DNA of 64,000 nucleotides from Gordonia sp. ABSL11-1 (GTDB taxonomy: Bacteria > Actinomycetota > Actinomycetes > Mycobacteriales > Mycobacteriaceae): contig NZ_JASXSI010000001.1 in NCBI RefSeq assembly GCF_030315685.1, forward strand, positions 1 to 64,000, given 5' to 3'. A program made the translations under genes and the position numbers. The first letter of the stretch is position 1; every line of letters starts with the position of its first letter. Positions 16,169 to 27,530 of the stretch are shown here, piece after piece. The notes beneath the pieces are model-generated. The model was not told the DNA's origin. It did no database searches and was given only the letters and a program-made list of their open reading frames with translations.

Positions 16169-17772
16169 CACCCGGCAGGTGGGGGACACTCGCCCTGCGG
16201 GTCGTTCCCGCAGTGTTCCTGCTGATCCTCTTCGTGTGGCCGATCGCCGCGCTGATACGACGAGCCGTCGACGTCGGGTCGGATGTCGGGATCGGCACCA
16301 TCCTGGACCGGACACATGCGCTGAACCTGTTGGGGTTCACCCTCTTCCAGGCCGCCGCGTCCACCGCACTCGCGCTGGTGGTCGCCGCGCCGATGGTCTG
16401 GCTCATCGCCCGAGTCGACATCCCGGGCTCGTTCCTGCTCACCGTGATCGTCACAGTGCCGTTCGTCCTGCCGACCGTGGTCGTGGGTGTTGCGTTCCGC
16501 GCACTGCTCGACGGTCCGCTCGCCTTCGCCGGCGTCGGTTCCGGACTGTGGCCGATCCTGTTGGCGCACGCATTCCTGAACGTCGCGGTGATCGCCCGCA
16601 TCGTCGGAGCCGCGTGGCGATCGCTGGACCCGCAGGTCGCCGAGGCTGCGCAGACGCTGGGCGCCGGCCGCGTGCGGGCCTTCGTCGAGGTCGTCGCACC
16701 CCGCTTGCTGCCCGCTGTCGGCGGCGCCGCGGCACTGGTGTTCCTGTTCTGCTCCACCAGCTTCGGCGTCATCATCATCCTGGGCAACGGTGAGATCCGC
16801 ACCCTCGAGACCGAGATCTACACGCAGGCGATCGGATACTTCCGCATCCCCGACGCGGTGGTGCTCTCGATGGTACAGATCATGGTCGTGGTCGCGGCTC
16901 TGGTGCTCACACGGCTGTTCGCCGAGAGGGGCGAGGGGGGTGCTGGTGCCCGGCCCGCCGAGACGCGACTCCGGCCGCGCGGGCGGCAATGGCTGCCGGT
17001 CGGCGCGGCGTTGATCTGGACGACCACGATTCTCGTCGCTCCCCTGCTCGTCCTGGTCGTGCGATCGGTCCGCCCGGGCGCCGACGGGACGTGGACACTC
17101 GACGGCTACCGGTCGCTCGGTGAGTCGGTGAACGGCGTCACGCCCCTCGAGACACTGCGATACTCCCTGGGTACGGCGGCGTTGGCGATGGTGATCGCTC
17201 TCATCGTCGGGCTGCTGACGGCCCTTGCGCTGCACCGCGCGCGTGGCGCCTGGTCGGCTGCAGGGAACATAGTGGCGACCATTCCGCTCGGGATCAGTGC
17301 TGTCACACTGGGTTTCGGTTACCTCATCGTTCTCGCGGCGATGCCCGCCGATGTCGCCGCGTCGCCATTGGTGATCCCGTGCGTGCAGGCACTGATCGCG
17401 ATCCCGGTCGTGGTGCGGATCGCGGTGCCCGCCCTGCGATCGATCCCCCCACGGCTGCGGCAGGCCGCGGCCACCCTCGGGGCCGGCCCGCTCCGGGTGT
17501 TCCTGACCATCGATCTACCGCTCATCGGCCGATCGCTGGGCGCCGCAGGCGGATTCGCCTTCGTCATGGCGCTCGGTGAGTTCGGCGCGACGAGCTTTCT
17601 GGCCAGGGCCGACACGACCACCCTGCCGGTTCTCATCGGGTCGGCGCTCAACCGGCCGGGGGCCGACAATCTGGCGACCGCGATGGCGGCGTCGGTTCTG
17701 CTGGTCGCCGTGACGACGGTGGCCGTCGTCGGAGTCGAGGTTCTGCGTCCGCGCACCGGGGCGGTGTTCTAG
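16165..17772 (+). CDS. thiP: ABC transporter permease with two fused permease domains (ThiP-like)
   Basis: A 535-residue membrane protein with two BPD-type permease halves, as in ThiP. The first half has VPFVLPTVVVGVAFRALLD and the EAA loop AWRSLDPQVAEAAQTLGAGRVRAF; the second has AVPALRSIPPRLRQAAATLGAGPLRVF. A central cytoplasmic linker rich in glycine and arginine joins them. The GTG at 16165 overlaps the lipoprotein stop by four bases and its own stop touches the ATPase start, so all three transporter genes are coupled. Confidence 0.88.
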   Translation: MTPGRWGTLALRVVPAVFLLILFVWPIAALIRRAVDVGSDVGIGTILDRTHALNLLGFTLFQAAASTALALVVAAPMVWLIARVDIPGSFLLTVIVTVPFVLPTVVVGVAFRALLDGPLAFAGVGSGLWPILLAHAFLNVAVIARIVGAAWRSLDPQVAEAAQTLGAGRVRAFVEVVAPRLLPAVGGAAALVFLFCSTSFGVIIILGNGEIRTLETEIYTQAIGYFRIPDAVVLSMVQIMVVVAALVLTRLFAERGEGGAGARPAETRLRPRGRQWLPVGAALIWTTTILVAPLLVLVVRSVRPGADGTWTLDGYRSLGESVNGVTPLETLRYSLGTAALAMVIALIVGLLTALALHRARGAWSAAGNIVATIPLGISAVTLGFGYLIVLAAMPADVAASPLVIPCVQALIAIPVVVRIAVPALRSIPPRLRQAAATLGAGPLRVFLTIDLPLIGRSLGAAGGFAFVMALGEFGATSFLARADTTTLPVLIGSALNRPGADNLATAMAASVLLVAVTTVAVVGVEVLRPRTGAVF

Positions 17773-18840
17773 ATGCTCGAGATCGACGGCCTGCAGGTCT
17801 GTTACGGGTCGACCGTCGTCCTCGACGGTCTCGACTGGACCGTCGGTACCTCGGGTTCGGTGGTGACCGCATTGCTCGGGCCGTCAGGCTGTGGGAAGTC
17901 GACGCTCATCCGTGCCGTCGCCGGGCTCGAGCCGTCGGCGGCGGGCAGGATCCGGTTCGACGGCGAGGACATCGCGGCCGTGCCGACTCATCGACGTGAC
18001 TTCGGTGTCGTGTTCCAGGACGGTCAGCTGTTCAGTGGACGCACCGTCGCCGCGAATGTCGCGTACGGCCTGCGGATGCGTCGATGGTCGCGCGCCGACA
18101 TCGCCGCCCGTGTCGAGGAGATGCTCGATCTCGTCCGACTGCCCGATCTCGGTCGGCGCCGTGTCGACGAACTCTCCGGTGGTCAGGCGCAGCGCGTTGC
18201 CCTCGCCCGTGCACTCGCGCCCCGGCCGCGACTGCTGCTCCTCGACGAACCGCTGGCCGCGCTCGACCGCCTGCTCCGCGATGCGCTCGCCACGGAGATC
18301 GCCGAGATCGTCCGTGCCGCAGACACTCCCACGCTGGTGGTCACCCACGACCATACCGAGGCCGCGCTGATGGCGGACACCATCTCGGTCATGCGCTCCG
18401 GGGATATCGTGCAGACCGCTGCGCCGGGTCGGCTCTGGGCCCGACCCGTGGACGAGTGGACGGCACGTTTCCTCGGCGTCACCGCCGTGGTGCCCGGCCA
18501 GGTGCGCGACTCCCGCGTCGACACGGACCTGGGACAGATCGCCGTGGACCTCCCGGACGGTGATGCACTCCTCGGTCTGCGACCCGAGTCAATCCGTGCG
18601 TACCTCACCGAAGGCCGCGATGACCTCGAAAGCCGTTGCGGTGCACAAGGAAAAGACGTCACGGAGGGAGACGGTGTCGTCGGCGTGGTCGTGGCTGTCG
18701 CCGACCTCCCCGCCGGTCGGCGACTTCGTGTCCGCACCGCCGTGGGGGAATTCGACGCGGTGACGTCGGCGGCGGTCGGGATCGGCGACGACGTCGCTCT
18801 GCGCATCGTCGCCGAGCGGGTGGCGGTGATCGGCCCGTGA
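17773..18840 (+). CDS. thiQ: ABC transporter ATP-binding protein (ThiQ/PotA-like)
   Basis: A 355-residue ATPase. Walker A is GPSGCGKST, the Q-loop is VVFQDGQLF, the signature LSGGQAQRVALARAL, Walker B LLLLDEPLAALD and the H-loop VVTHDHTEA. A C-terminal regulatory domain of about 120 residues (TOBE-like, with GLRPESI) makes it longer than enterobacterial ThiQ and closer to spermidine/iron-type ATPases. The ATG follows the permease stop with no gap. It powers the thiamine-type importer encoded upstream. Confidence 0.88.
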   Translation: MLEIDGLQVCYGSTVVLDGLDWTVGTSGSVVTALLGPSGCGKSTLIRAVAGLEPSAAGRIRFDGEDIAAVPTHRRDFGVVFQDGQLFSGRTVAANVAYGLRMRRWSRADIAARVEEMLDLVRLPDLGRRRVDELSGGQAQRVALARALAPRPRLLLLDEPLAALDRLLRDALATEIAEIVRAADTPTLVVTHDHTEAALMADTISVMRSGDIVQTAAPGRLWARPVDEWTARFLGVTAVVPGQVRDSRVDTDLGQIAVDLPDGDALLGLRPESIRAYLTEGRDDLESRCGAQGKDVTEGDGVVGVVVAVADLPAGRRLRVRTAVGEFDAVTSAAVGIGDDVALRIVAERVAVIGP

Positions 18841-19301
18841 CGGGGTCGTCGAGTGGCGAGGACGCCGAGGCGAGCGCCGTGCCCCGTCGAATCGTGGTGG
18901 CCGGCGCCGTGATCGATTCCGAGCGGCAGACGTTGCTGCTGGCGCAGCGCCGATATCCACCGGAGGTGGCCGGCCTGTGGGAACTGCCCGGAGGCAAGGT
19001 CGAACCGGGAGAGACCACCGAGGCGGCCCTGCGCCGCGAGCTGCGTGAGGAACTCGGCGTCGACGTGAGCGTCGGTGCCGCCCTCGACGACCAGGTGCCA
19101 CTCCGTGACGACCTCGTCCTCGTCGCCGTGCTCGCCACTATCGTCGACGGCACGCCACGCCCCGTCGAGCACGAGGCGCTGCGCTGGTTCGATGCCGCCG
19201 AACTGCGCGAACTCGCCGATCGGTGCGTGCTCGTCCCGGCCGACGCCGTCTGGGTTCCTCAGCTCCTGGACATCCTGGGGCAGGAGGCGATCGGAGCCTG
19301 A
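18837..19301 (+). CDS. mutT2: MutT-type Nudix hydrolase (MutT2)
   Basis: A 154-residue Nudix protein. The box GGKVEPGETTEAALRRELREELGV fits GX5EX7REUXEEXGU exactly, and WELPGGK before it is typical of MutT enzymes that hydrolyse oxidised or 5-methyl nucleotides (8-oxo-dGTP, dCTP). The GTG overlaps the transporter stop by four bases. Position before typA matches mutT2 in M. tuberculosis, so the name rests on both sequence and synteny. Confidence 0.85.
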   Translation: MTGSSSGEDAEASAVPRRIVVAGAVIDSERQTLLLAQRRYPPEVAGLWELPGGKVEPGETTEAALRRELREELGVDVSVGAALDDQVPLRDDLVLVAVLATIVDGTPRPVEHEALRWFDAAELRELADRCVLVPADAVWVPQLLDILGQEAIGA

Positions 19302-19317
19302 CGCCCCCGCATCGGCC

Positions 19318-19494
19318 TCAGGCGGCGCGGGCCTTCTTGAGTGCTTTGCGCAGCTGTTTCTTCGACATCTGGTCGTCGTCGACCTTGCGCATCCGATGGA
19401 TCACGACCGGGCACCGCACGCACCGCGTCGACTTGCGACAACATTTCTTCTTGGGCTTCAGATCGCGCACCGTCGCCGGGTTCACCTTGCCCAT
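19318..19494 (-). CDS. Small basic cysteine-rich protein
   Basis: A 58-residue, strongly basic protein with a compact cysteine cluster KKKCCRKSTRCVRCPVV (four cysteines in nine positions) and a lysine/alanine-rich tail. It may bind a metal or nucleic acid. The ATG at 19494 begins the conserved part; in-frame upstream codons exist. A small conserved gene occupies the same place next to mutT2 in mycobacteria. Function unknown. Confidence 0.6.
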   Translation of the reverse strand: MGKVNPATVRDLKPKKKCCRKSTRCVRCPVVIHRMRKVDDDQMSKKQLRKALKKARAA

Positions 19495-19672
19495 GGGCGT
19501 GAACACTAGCAGTGCCCGCACGAGCGTGATCCGCGCTCTCACCCGGCCGTCAGCGACCGTCTCACCCCGGATCCGCCACTCGGAGGGTCCCGTGACGGCG
19601 GTCTCACCCCGGACTCGGATACCCTTGATCGGGCCGATCTCGGTCTGAGAACCCGATCTGAAAGACGAGTCA

Positions 19673-21583
<1,911 letters not shown>

Positions 21584-21707
21584 AGCGAGGGATCGCGCTC
21601 GGCGTCGAGGCCCCGTGGTGTATCCGACGCCGGGCGCACATGACCTTGGGGGTTTGTTGGTGAGTCGTTGGCACACAGAGGGCGCCTCGGCGGGAGTCGT
21701 GTCGACG

Positions 21708-23564
21708 ATGCGCCGGCACGGGCGCTGGGCGGTGCTGGTGGGCGCAGTCCTCGTGCTGGTGTCGGCATGCTCGGCGAATCCGCCTCCGCCGGTGCGGGAG
21801 ACGGCCCCGCCCGCGACACCCGCCGAGTATCCGACGGAGAAGACGATCTATGTCGCCACGGACTCCGTCGGCGGCGGGTTCAATCCGCACATCGGTGCCG
21901 ATCAGAGCACGGTGACCACAGCCATCGCGGCGATGACCCTGCCGAGTGCGTTCCGTCCGGTGGACACGCCCGCGGGCGTGGTCTGGCAGCGCCAGGAGGC
22001 GCTGATCACGTCGGCCGAGGTCACCTCCACCCAGCCGTTCACCGTCACCTATCAGATCCACACCGACGCGCAGTGGTCCGACGGCCTGCCGGTGACCGGT
22101 GACGATTTCTCGTATCTGTGGCAGCAGATGTCGCGCCAGCCCAACGTCGTCGCGCCCGCCGGTTATCGGCTGATCGACTCAGTGCAGTCCAGGGCCGGTG
22201 GCAAGGAAGTGCAGGTGACCTTCGCGCGGCCCTACCCGGCGTGGCGCGAACTGTTCACCGACCTGTTGCCGAGCCATGTGCTGCGCGGTGCGCCCGCCGG
22301 CTTCCAGACCGGTATGGACAGTGGCAAACCGGTGTCGGCGGGACCGTTCTCGGTGGCGTCGATCGACCAGACCCGCGACGAGGTGCGTCTGGTCCGCAAC
22401 GACCGTTACTGGATGAAGCCGCCGTCACTGGACCAGGTCGTCCTGCGGCGCGCGGGTACGGCGTCCCAGATGGTCGAGTCCGTGCGGTCGGGTGACTCGT
22501 CGATCGCCACCGTCGCCACCGGGCCCGCCACGACGGCGGAACTCGCCGCGGTGCCGGGCGTGGACACCCAGCGCAATCCGACGTCACGGGCGCTGTCGGT
22601 CAGCGTCAACGCGCGAACCGCGACGATGCGCTCGTTGCAGGTGAGGCGCGCGGTCCTCGGCATGATCGACGCCAACCTGGTCACCCTGGCAGGAGCGGGC
22701 GACGACCTCGTCACGCCGTACGCCAACACGGTGTTCGCCCCGACCGACCGCGGGTACACCCCGGTCGACCGTCCCCGTCCCGGCCCGGGTGAGGTGACGG
22801 CGCTGCTCGCGGACGCCGGATACCAACGTGCAGACCCCCGGTCGGAGGTACCCGACAGCCCGGAGCCGGGGTCGTCCGGGTCGTCGGTGCCGTCGTCGAG
22901 CGCCGCGCCGAGCGCATCGACAGGCGCCGACTCCGGCGCCGAGGTGGCATCGCTGCCGACCGGGATCGCGCCTTATCGCAAGGACGGCGACGACCTGACG
23001 GTTCGTGTCGGGGCGATCAGCGGTGACCCGAGGTCGACGTCGGCGGCGTCGAACATCGTCGATCAGCTGCGCGGTCAGGGCGTTCGTGCCGCCGTGGTCG
23101 CCCTGCCCAACAGCGAGCTCTACGGCGTGGCACTGACCAATGCCCGGGTCGATCTCGTCGTCGGCTGGACCGGACTCGGCGTCCCACCCGCGGCGTCGCT
23201 CGCCTCGCAGGTGGACTGCGATCAGCCGAAGCCGGGTACCGCGCCGTCGTTGTCGACCCCGCCGACACCGACCAGCGTCGCACCGGGTCAGACCGGCGCG
23301 GGCGCCGACGACAGCTACGCCAGCAACCTCTCCGGTGTCTGCGATCCGGAGCTGATCTCCCTCGCCCGGGACGCGTTGTCGGCGGTCGACCCGATCCCGC
23401 CGCTGCAGCAGGCCGAACCGCTGCTCTCCGAGCAGGCGATCTATCAGCCGATCTACCAGGACAGCACGCTGGTCGGGCGTACCGGGTCGGTGCGTAACGT
23501 GCCGTTGTCGGGACCCATCCAGGTGGGAATCTTCGGTGACAGCGTGGCCTGGGAGATGCGGTGA
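21708..23564 (+). CDS. lpqW: LpqW-like lipoprotein, solute-binding family 5 fold
   Basis: A 618-residue lipoprotein: RRHGRWAVLVGAVLVLVSAC is an ideal signal with lipobox VSAC. The body is an oligopeptide-binding (SBP family 5) fold: GGFNPHIGADQS, VTYQIHTDAQWSDGLPVTGDDF, then KPVSAGPFSVASIDQTRDEVRLVRND. A low-complexity serine/proline linker lies near residues 380-415. In mycobacteria LpqW directs mannolipid (PIM/LAM) synthesis and does not work with an ABC transporter; the typA-lpqW-mshB order is the same here. Starts at 21660 or 21699 are possible; ATG 21708 gives the most normal signal peptide. Confidence 0.88.
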   Translation: MRRHGRWAVLVGAVLVLVSACSANPPPPVRETAPPATPAEYPTEKTIYVATDSVGGGFNPHIGADQSTVTTAIAAMTLPSAFRPVDTPAGVVWQRQEALITSAEVTSTQPFTVTYQIHTDAQWSDGLPVTGDDFSYLWQQMSRQPNVVAPAGYRLIDSVQSRAGGKEVQVTFARPYPAWRELFTDLLPSHVLRGAPAGFQTGMDSGKPVSAGPFSVASIDQTRDEVRLVRNDRYWMKPPSLDQVVLRRAGTASQMVESVRSGDSSIATVATGPATTAELAAVPGVDTQRNPTSRALSVSVNARTATMRSLQVRRAVLGMIDANLVTLAGAGDDLVTPYANTVFAPTDRGYTPVDRPRPGPGEVTALLADAGYQRADPRSEVPDSPEPGSSGSSVPSSSAAPSASTGADSGAEVASLPTGIAPYRKDGDDLTVRVGAISGDPRSTSAASNIVDQLRGQGVRAAVVALPNSELYGVALTNARVDLVVGWTGLGVPPAASLASQVDCDQPKPGTAPSLSTPPTPTSVAPGQTGAGADDSYASNLSGVCDPELISLARDALSAVDPIPPLQQAEPLLSEQAIYQPIYQDSTLVGRTGSVRNVPLSGPIQVGIFGDSVAWEMR

Positions 23565-24451
23565 CGACTCCCGACATACCCACCGGTGACGGCCGGCTGC
23601 TGCTGCTGCACGCCCATCCCGACGACGAGTCGATCATGACCGGCGGGACGATTGCGCGGTATCTCGCGGAGGGTGTCGACGTCCGGGTGCTGACCTTCAC
23701 CCTCGGTGAAGAGGGTGAGGTCATCGGCGACGAGTGGGCGCAACTGGCCGCCGACGGTGGCGCCGATCAGCTCGGCGGCTACCGGATCCTCGAACTGACC
23801 CGCGCATTGGCGGCTCTGACACCGGAGGGTCGGGAGCCGCTACGACCACGATTTCTCGGTGGCGCCGGCCGGTGGCGGGACTCCGGTATGGCCGGTTCCG
23901 CGTCGGCGTCGCACCCGCGCGCACTGTCGATGGCGAGCGTGGACCTGCTCGTGGACACCCTGGTCGCGGAGATCGTCGAGTTCGCCCCGCAGGTGATCGT
24001 GACCTACGACGACGCGGGCACCTATGGCCATCCCGACCACATGCTCGTCCACGAGACGACCGTGCACGCCGTGCCACGCGCCCAGGAACTCCTCGGCCGC
24101 GAGCTCAAGGTCTACGAATCGGTGACGGAACGTTCGGCCCTGCTCGCCGGTCTGGCCGCGGCCGAGGACATTCCGTCCGGCTGGCGGATGCCCGAACCGG
24201 GCGAGCTGCCCGGCTACCCCGACGATGCGATCACGACCGAGATCGACGTCGTGGCCCAGCGTGGCCGCAAGGCCGCCGCACTGGCCGCCCACGCGACCCA
24301 GGTGACCGTCGCCGGGTCCGGCGCGCAGTACGCGCTGTCCAACAACATCCTGCAGCCGATCTTCGACCACGAGCACTTCATCCGGATCTCACCGCGCAGA
24401 GAGGTGGGCGAGACCCCGCGGGAGACCGACCTGTTCGACGGGTTGACGTGA
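23561..24451 (+). CDS. mshB: Mycothiol biosynthesis deacetylase MshB
   Basis: A 296-residue zinc hydrolase that deacetylates GlcNAc-inositol to GlcN-inositol, step 2 of mycothiol synthesis. The metal site is AHPDDES (about residues 18-24) together with GHPDHMLVH (about 154-162), both typical of the LmbE-like fold. The VVAQRGRKAAALAAHATQV helix and NNILQPIFDHEHF end are also family traits. The GTG overlaps the lpqW stop by four bases. Synteny with M. tuberculosis supports MshB over the paralogue Mca. Confidence 0.93.
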   Translation: MTTPDIPTGDGRLLLLHAHPDDESIMTGGTIARYLAEGVDVRVLTFTLGEEGEVIGDEWAQLAADGGADQLGGYRILELTRALAALTPEGREPLRPRFLGGAGRWRDSGMAGSASASHPRALSMASVDLLVDTLVAEIVEFAPQVIVTYDDAGTYGHPDHMLVHETTVHAVPRAQELLGRELKVYESVTERSALLAGLAAAEDIPSGWRMPEPGELPGYPDDAITTEIDVVAQRGRKAAALAAHATQVTVAGSGAQYALSNNILQPIFDHEHFIRISPRREVGETPRETDLFDGLT

Positions 24452-24825
24452 TGCGACCACAGGACCGCGCGCTGCTCGGGCTCCTCGTCGTCGACGGGTT
24501 CGTCGTCGGCGTGATGTCGGTGGCGTTCGCCTACCTGCGCTTCGGCGGAGTCGCGATCCCGGTGGCCGCCGTCCTCGCCGGCGTCGTCAACTGCGTCCTG
24601 CTGTGGCTGGCGGCCGGCTACACCGACGGGCCGGCGCGGTGGTTTCCCTTGTTGGCGTGGCTGCTGGCACTCGTGATCGGGGCAATGCCGGGCCCCGGCG
24701 GTGACGTCGAGATCCTTCCGGAGGGTCCGATGCTGCTCCCGAGTCTGTCGCTGCTGGTGATCGGCGCCGGGCTCCCCGGCATCCTGGCGTGGACGGGTCG
24801 TCTGCCGGCCGCCGACGACGACTGA
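24451..24825 (+). CDS. Small four-span membrane protein next to mshB
   Basis: A 124-residue hydrophobic protein. Spans are at about residues 8-27 (LGLLVVDGFVVGVMSVAFAY), 33-53 (VAIPVAAVLAGVVNCVLLWLA), 62-80 (WFPLLAWLLALVIGAMPG) and 94-113 (LPSLSLLVIGAGLPGILAW). The ATG shares one base with the mshB stop (TGATG). The same position in mycobacteria holds a conserved membrane protein of unknown function. Confidence 0.75.
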   Translation: MRPQDRALLGLLVVDGFVVGVMSVAFAYLRFGGVAIPVAAVLAGVVNCVLLWLAAGYTDGPARWFPLLAWLLALVIGAMPGPGGDVEILPEGPMLLPSLSLLVIGAGLPGILAWTGRLPAADDD

Positions 24826-24876
24826 CCGGCGAATCTCCACCTCAGGTGGCCCCGACGACGCACTCATCCGGGCGGT

Positions 24877-24882
24877 TAGAGT
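24877..24882 (+). promoter_or_regulatory. -10 box of the cofH-like/monooxygenase/cofG operon
   Basis: TAGAGT ends six bases before the ATG at 24889. No ribosome site is needed if the transcript is leaderless. The three genes that follow overlap each other, so this is probably their only promoter. Confidence 0.55.
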
Positions 24883-24888
24883 GAGGGG

Positions 24889-26013
24889 ATGGTCCTGCGG
24901 GAGTGGGCTCGGGACGCGCACGCCGCGGCGGAGGAAGCCCGGGAAGCGCTGCGTCACGTCTCCGACGATCCGGCGACCCTCACCGACGACGAATGGGTGA
25001 CCCTGCTCGGCGCATCCGGACTCGAACTCGACACTCTCTGTGCGCTCGCCGACACCGCTCGGCGGAAGGTTGTGGACGCTGATGCGTTGACCTTTGTCGT
25101 GAACCGAAATCTCGACACCACCGTCGTCGCCTCCGGACGAGAGGACGTCCCGTCTGTCGAGGAGTTGGCCGTCGAAGCGCGCGAGCTCGGCGCCACCGAG
25201 ATCTGCATGCAGGGGCCGGTGCCCGCCGACGCCCCGTCCGACGAGTACCTACGGCTGATCGAGCGGATCCACGGCGCCGCGCCGGAGTTACATCTGCACG
25301 CGTTCCGGCCCCCGGAGGTCCGCGACGCGGCCGGCCGGATGGATGTGTCGATCTCGCAGTTCCTCGGCCGCGCGCGGGCGGCGGGGCTCGGCTCGGTCCC
25401 CGGGACCGCCGCACAGATCCTCGACGACGAGGTGCGCGACGTCCTGGCGGGCGGAACCGCACCGCCGGTCGGCGAGTGGATCGAGAGCATCGAGGCCGCC
25501 CACGACGTGGGCCTGTTCTCGACCGCGACCATGCTCTACGGGCATGTGGAGAACCCGCACCACCAGGTGTCGCATCTTCGTCTGCTCACCGAGATCCAGC
25601 GCCGTACGGGCGGTTTCAGTGAATTGATCCTGATGCCGCTGTTGCCGGGAAATGCCGCACCCCATCTCGCCGGCATCGCGACGAGGACTGCGTCCGTACG
25701 CGAGACGCGAGCCGTGCACGCGGTCGCGCGTCTGATCACGTTGGGGTCTATCGACCACCTCCAGGTCGCCTGGACCAAACACGACCGCGAGACCACCGAA
25801 CTCCTGCTCACCGGCGGCGCCGACGACATCGGTGGCCTGTTGATCGACGGCACGCTCATGCCGGCCGCCGGTCAGGAGGAGGGCCGGGTGCTCGACGTCG
25901 ACGAACTGGTCGCCATCGCCGGCCACGTCGGACGGGCCCCCCGCCAGCGAACGACGGGCTACGACGTCCCACCCGCCGATCGACTCGTCGACTTCGGCGA
26001 GGTGCGTTCGTGA
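24889..26013 (+). CDS. CofH-like FO synthase half without the radical-SAM cysteine motif
   Basis: A 374-residue protein that aligns with the C-terminal (CofH) half of FbiC. Conserved blocks are LTFVVNRN, GATEICMQGP, PELHLHAFRPPEV, SVPGTAAQILDDEVRDVL, STATMLYGHVENPHHQ, EIQRRTGGFSEL, ADDIGGLLIDGT and APRQRTTGYD. CofH normally continues after VVNRN with CYTGCRFC, the CX3CX2C site for the 4Fe-4S cluster. Here about 20 residues are missing and VVNRNLDTTVV runs directly into ASGREDVPS. Only two cysteines remain in the whole protein (LDTLCALA, EICMQG), so no radical-SAM cluster can form. The PLPFVHxN substrate segment is also changed, to MPLLPGNAA. The frame is intact, so this is a maintained pseudoenzyme, not a broken gene. 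Confidence 0.85.
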   Translation: MVLREWARDAHAAAEEAREALRHVSDDPATLTDDEWVTLLGASGLELDTLCALADTARRKVVDADALTFVVNRNLDTTVVASGREDVPSVEELAVEARELGATEICMQGPVPADAPSDEYLRLIERIHGAAPELHLHAFRPPEVRDAAGRMDVSISQFLGRARAAGLGSVPGTAAQILDDEVRDVLAGGTAPPVGEWIESIEAAHDVGLFSTATMLYGHVENPHHQVSHLRLLTEIQRRTGGFSELILMPLLPGNAAPHLAGIATRTASVRETRAVHAVARLITLGSIDHLQVAWTKHDRETTELLLTGGADDIGGLLIDGTLMPAAGQEEGRVLDVDELVAIAGHVGRAPRQRTTGYDVPPADRLVDFGEVRS

Positions 26014-27530
26014 CCGGCGCCGCGGCACCGCTCGACGTCGACATCGCAATCGTCGGAGCCGGATTCGCCGGAATCGGCATGGCCACCCGATTGGCAAGGC
26101 GGGCAACCGAATCGTTTGTCGTCATCGAACGGGCGGACGGAGTCGGCGGTACCTGGCGGGACAACACCTATCCGGGCATCGCCTGCGACATCCCCGCGCA
26201 TCTCTACTCGTTCTCCTTTCGTCCGCCGACCGACTGGGCCACGCTCTATCCACGGGGTGCCGACATCCGGCGCTACCTGCAACAGACCGTCGACGACGAA
26301 GGCCTCACCCCCCACATCCGCCTCGGCTGTGCACTCCGTGACGCCCGGTGGGACGAGGAGGCCGCCCGGTGGGAACTCGAGACCGGGTCCGGCCGGATCC
26401 GTGCCGGGGTGCTCGTGATGGCTGTCGGCCGGTTGTCCGAGCCGCACGTCCCCGACATCGACGGACTCGAATCCTTCAGCGGGGCAGTCGTACACACCGC
26501 GGAATGGCGTGACGATCTGCTCACCGGAGGTGAACGGATCGGCGTTGTCGGAACAGGAGCGTCAGCGGTACAGGTGGTCCCGCACCTGGCCGAGATCGCC
26601 GACGAGCTCGTCGTGTTCTCCCGCACACCGCCCTATGTGGTACCGCGGGAGGATCGCCGGTTCTCCGACGCCGAGCGCGCCGAGTTGCGGCTCCCGGAAA
26701 ACGCCAACGCGCTGCGGGAGCGGCTGCTCCTCGACGCCGACAAGGCTTTTCGGCAACGCCTCGGTCTGCGCCCCGACATCGACGCCATCCGGGACCGAGC
26801 CCGCGGACACCTGCACGCGCAGGTGGACACGCCGGTTCTGCGTGAGATGCTCACGCCCGACTACGAGATCGGGTGCAAACGCATTTTGCTCAGCGACGAC
26901 TTCTATCCGACGCTCACCCGCCCCGACGTCGTGTTCGAACCGAGTGCCCTGGAATCGGTCATCGAATCGAAGGCGAGGGCGACCAGTGGCCGGACCTACG
27001 ATCTCGATGTCCTGGTGATGGCCACCGGATTCGAGACGACCCGACCGCCCGCCGCCACCCGGGTGCGCGGACGGGGAGGCCGGGCACTGTCCGAACACTG
27101 GTCGGACGGCATGGTCTCCTATGCGTCGACGACCGTGAGCGGCTTCCCCAACATGTTCGTCCTCGACGGCCCGAATGCCGCGCTCGGTCACAACTCTGCG
27201 ATCTACATGATCGAAACCCAGCTCGACTACGTGCTCGGTGCGCTGGACTTCATGGCGCACAACGGAACCCGTTCACTCGAGGTGACCGCGCAGGCCGAAG
27301 AGGCCTATACCCGGGAGATCGACGAGCGCAGCGCCTCGACGGTCTGGCTCACCGGGTGTGACAGTTGGTATGTGGACCCCGGAAGCGGGCGGCTCACGTT
27401 GCTGTGGCCGGGGACGGCGCTCTCGTTCCGGGACCGCAACGGGACCTTCGAGCCCCAGCCCTATCTCATCGAGCCCCAGCCCGATCTCCCCGAATCCCGC
27501 CCGGCCGACGACGGAGGTACGTTTCCATGA
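26010..27530 (+). CDS. Baeyer-Villiger-type FAD monooxygenase
   Basis: A 506-residue flavoprotein monooxygenase using FAD and NADPH. It has a first Rossmann motif GAGFAG at about residues 17-22, [27 protein letters not shown], the Baeyer-Villiger fingerprint [13 protein letters not shown] (FxGxxxHxxxW, about 155-167), a second Rossmann motif [14 protein letters not shown] and the MATGFE segment. Such enzymes insert oxygen into ketones or oxidise heteroatoms. The GTG overlaps the CofH-like stop by four bases (GTGA) and the cofG start overlaps its stop (ATGA), so it is fully embedded in an F420-type operon. Whether it acts on a deazaflavin precursor or is unrelated cargo is unknown. Confidence 0.88.
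   Translation: MTGAAAPLDVDIAIVGAGFAGIGMATRLARRATESFVVIERADGVGGTWRDNTYPGIACDIPAHLYSFSFRPPTDWATLYPRGADIRRYLQQTVDDEGLTPHIRLGCALRDARWDEEAARWELETGSGRIRAGVLVMAVGRLSEPHVPDIDGLESFSGAVVHTAEWRDDLLTGGERIGVVGTGASAVQVVPHLAEIADELVVFSRTPPYVVPREDRRFSDAERAELRLPENANALRERLLLDADKAFRQRLGLRPDIDAIRDRARGHLHAQVDTPVLREMLTPDYEIGCKRILLSDDFYPTLTRPDVVFEPSALESVIESKARATSGRTYDLDVLVMATGFETTRPPAATRVRGRGGRALSEHWSDGMVSYASTTVSGFPNMFVLDGPNAALGHNSAIYMIETQLDYVLGALDFMAHNGTRSLEVTAQAEEAYTREIDERSASTVWLTGCDSWYVDPGSGRLTLLWPGTALSFRDRNGTFEPQPYLIEPQPDLPESRPADDGGTFP

Noticed and set aside
24889..26013. CofH-like gene as a pseudogene
   Set aside because: The frame is intact over 374 codons, it has its own promoter box and is coupled to the next gene; only the cluster region is absent.
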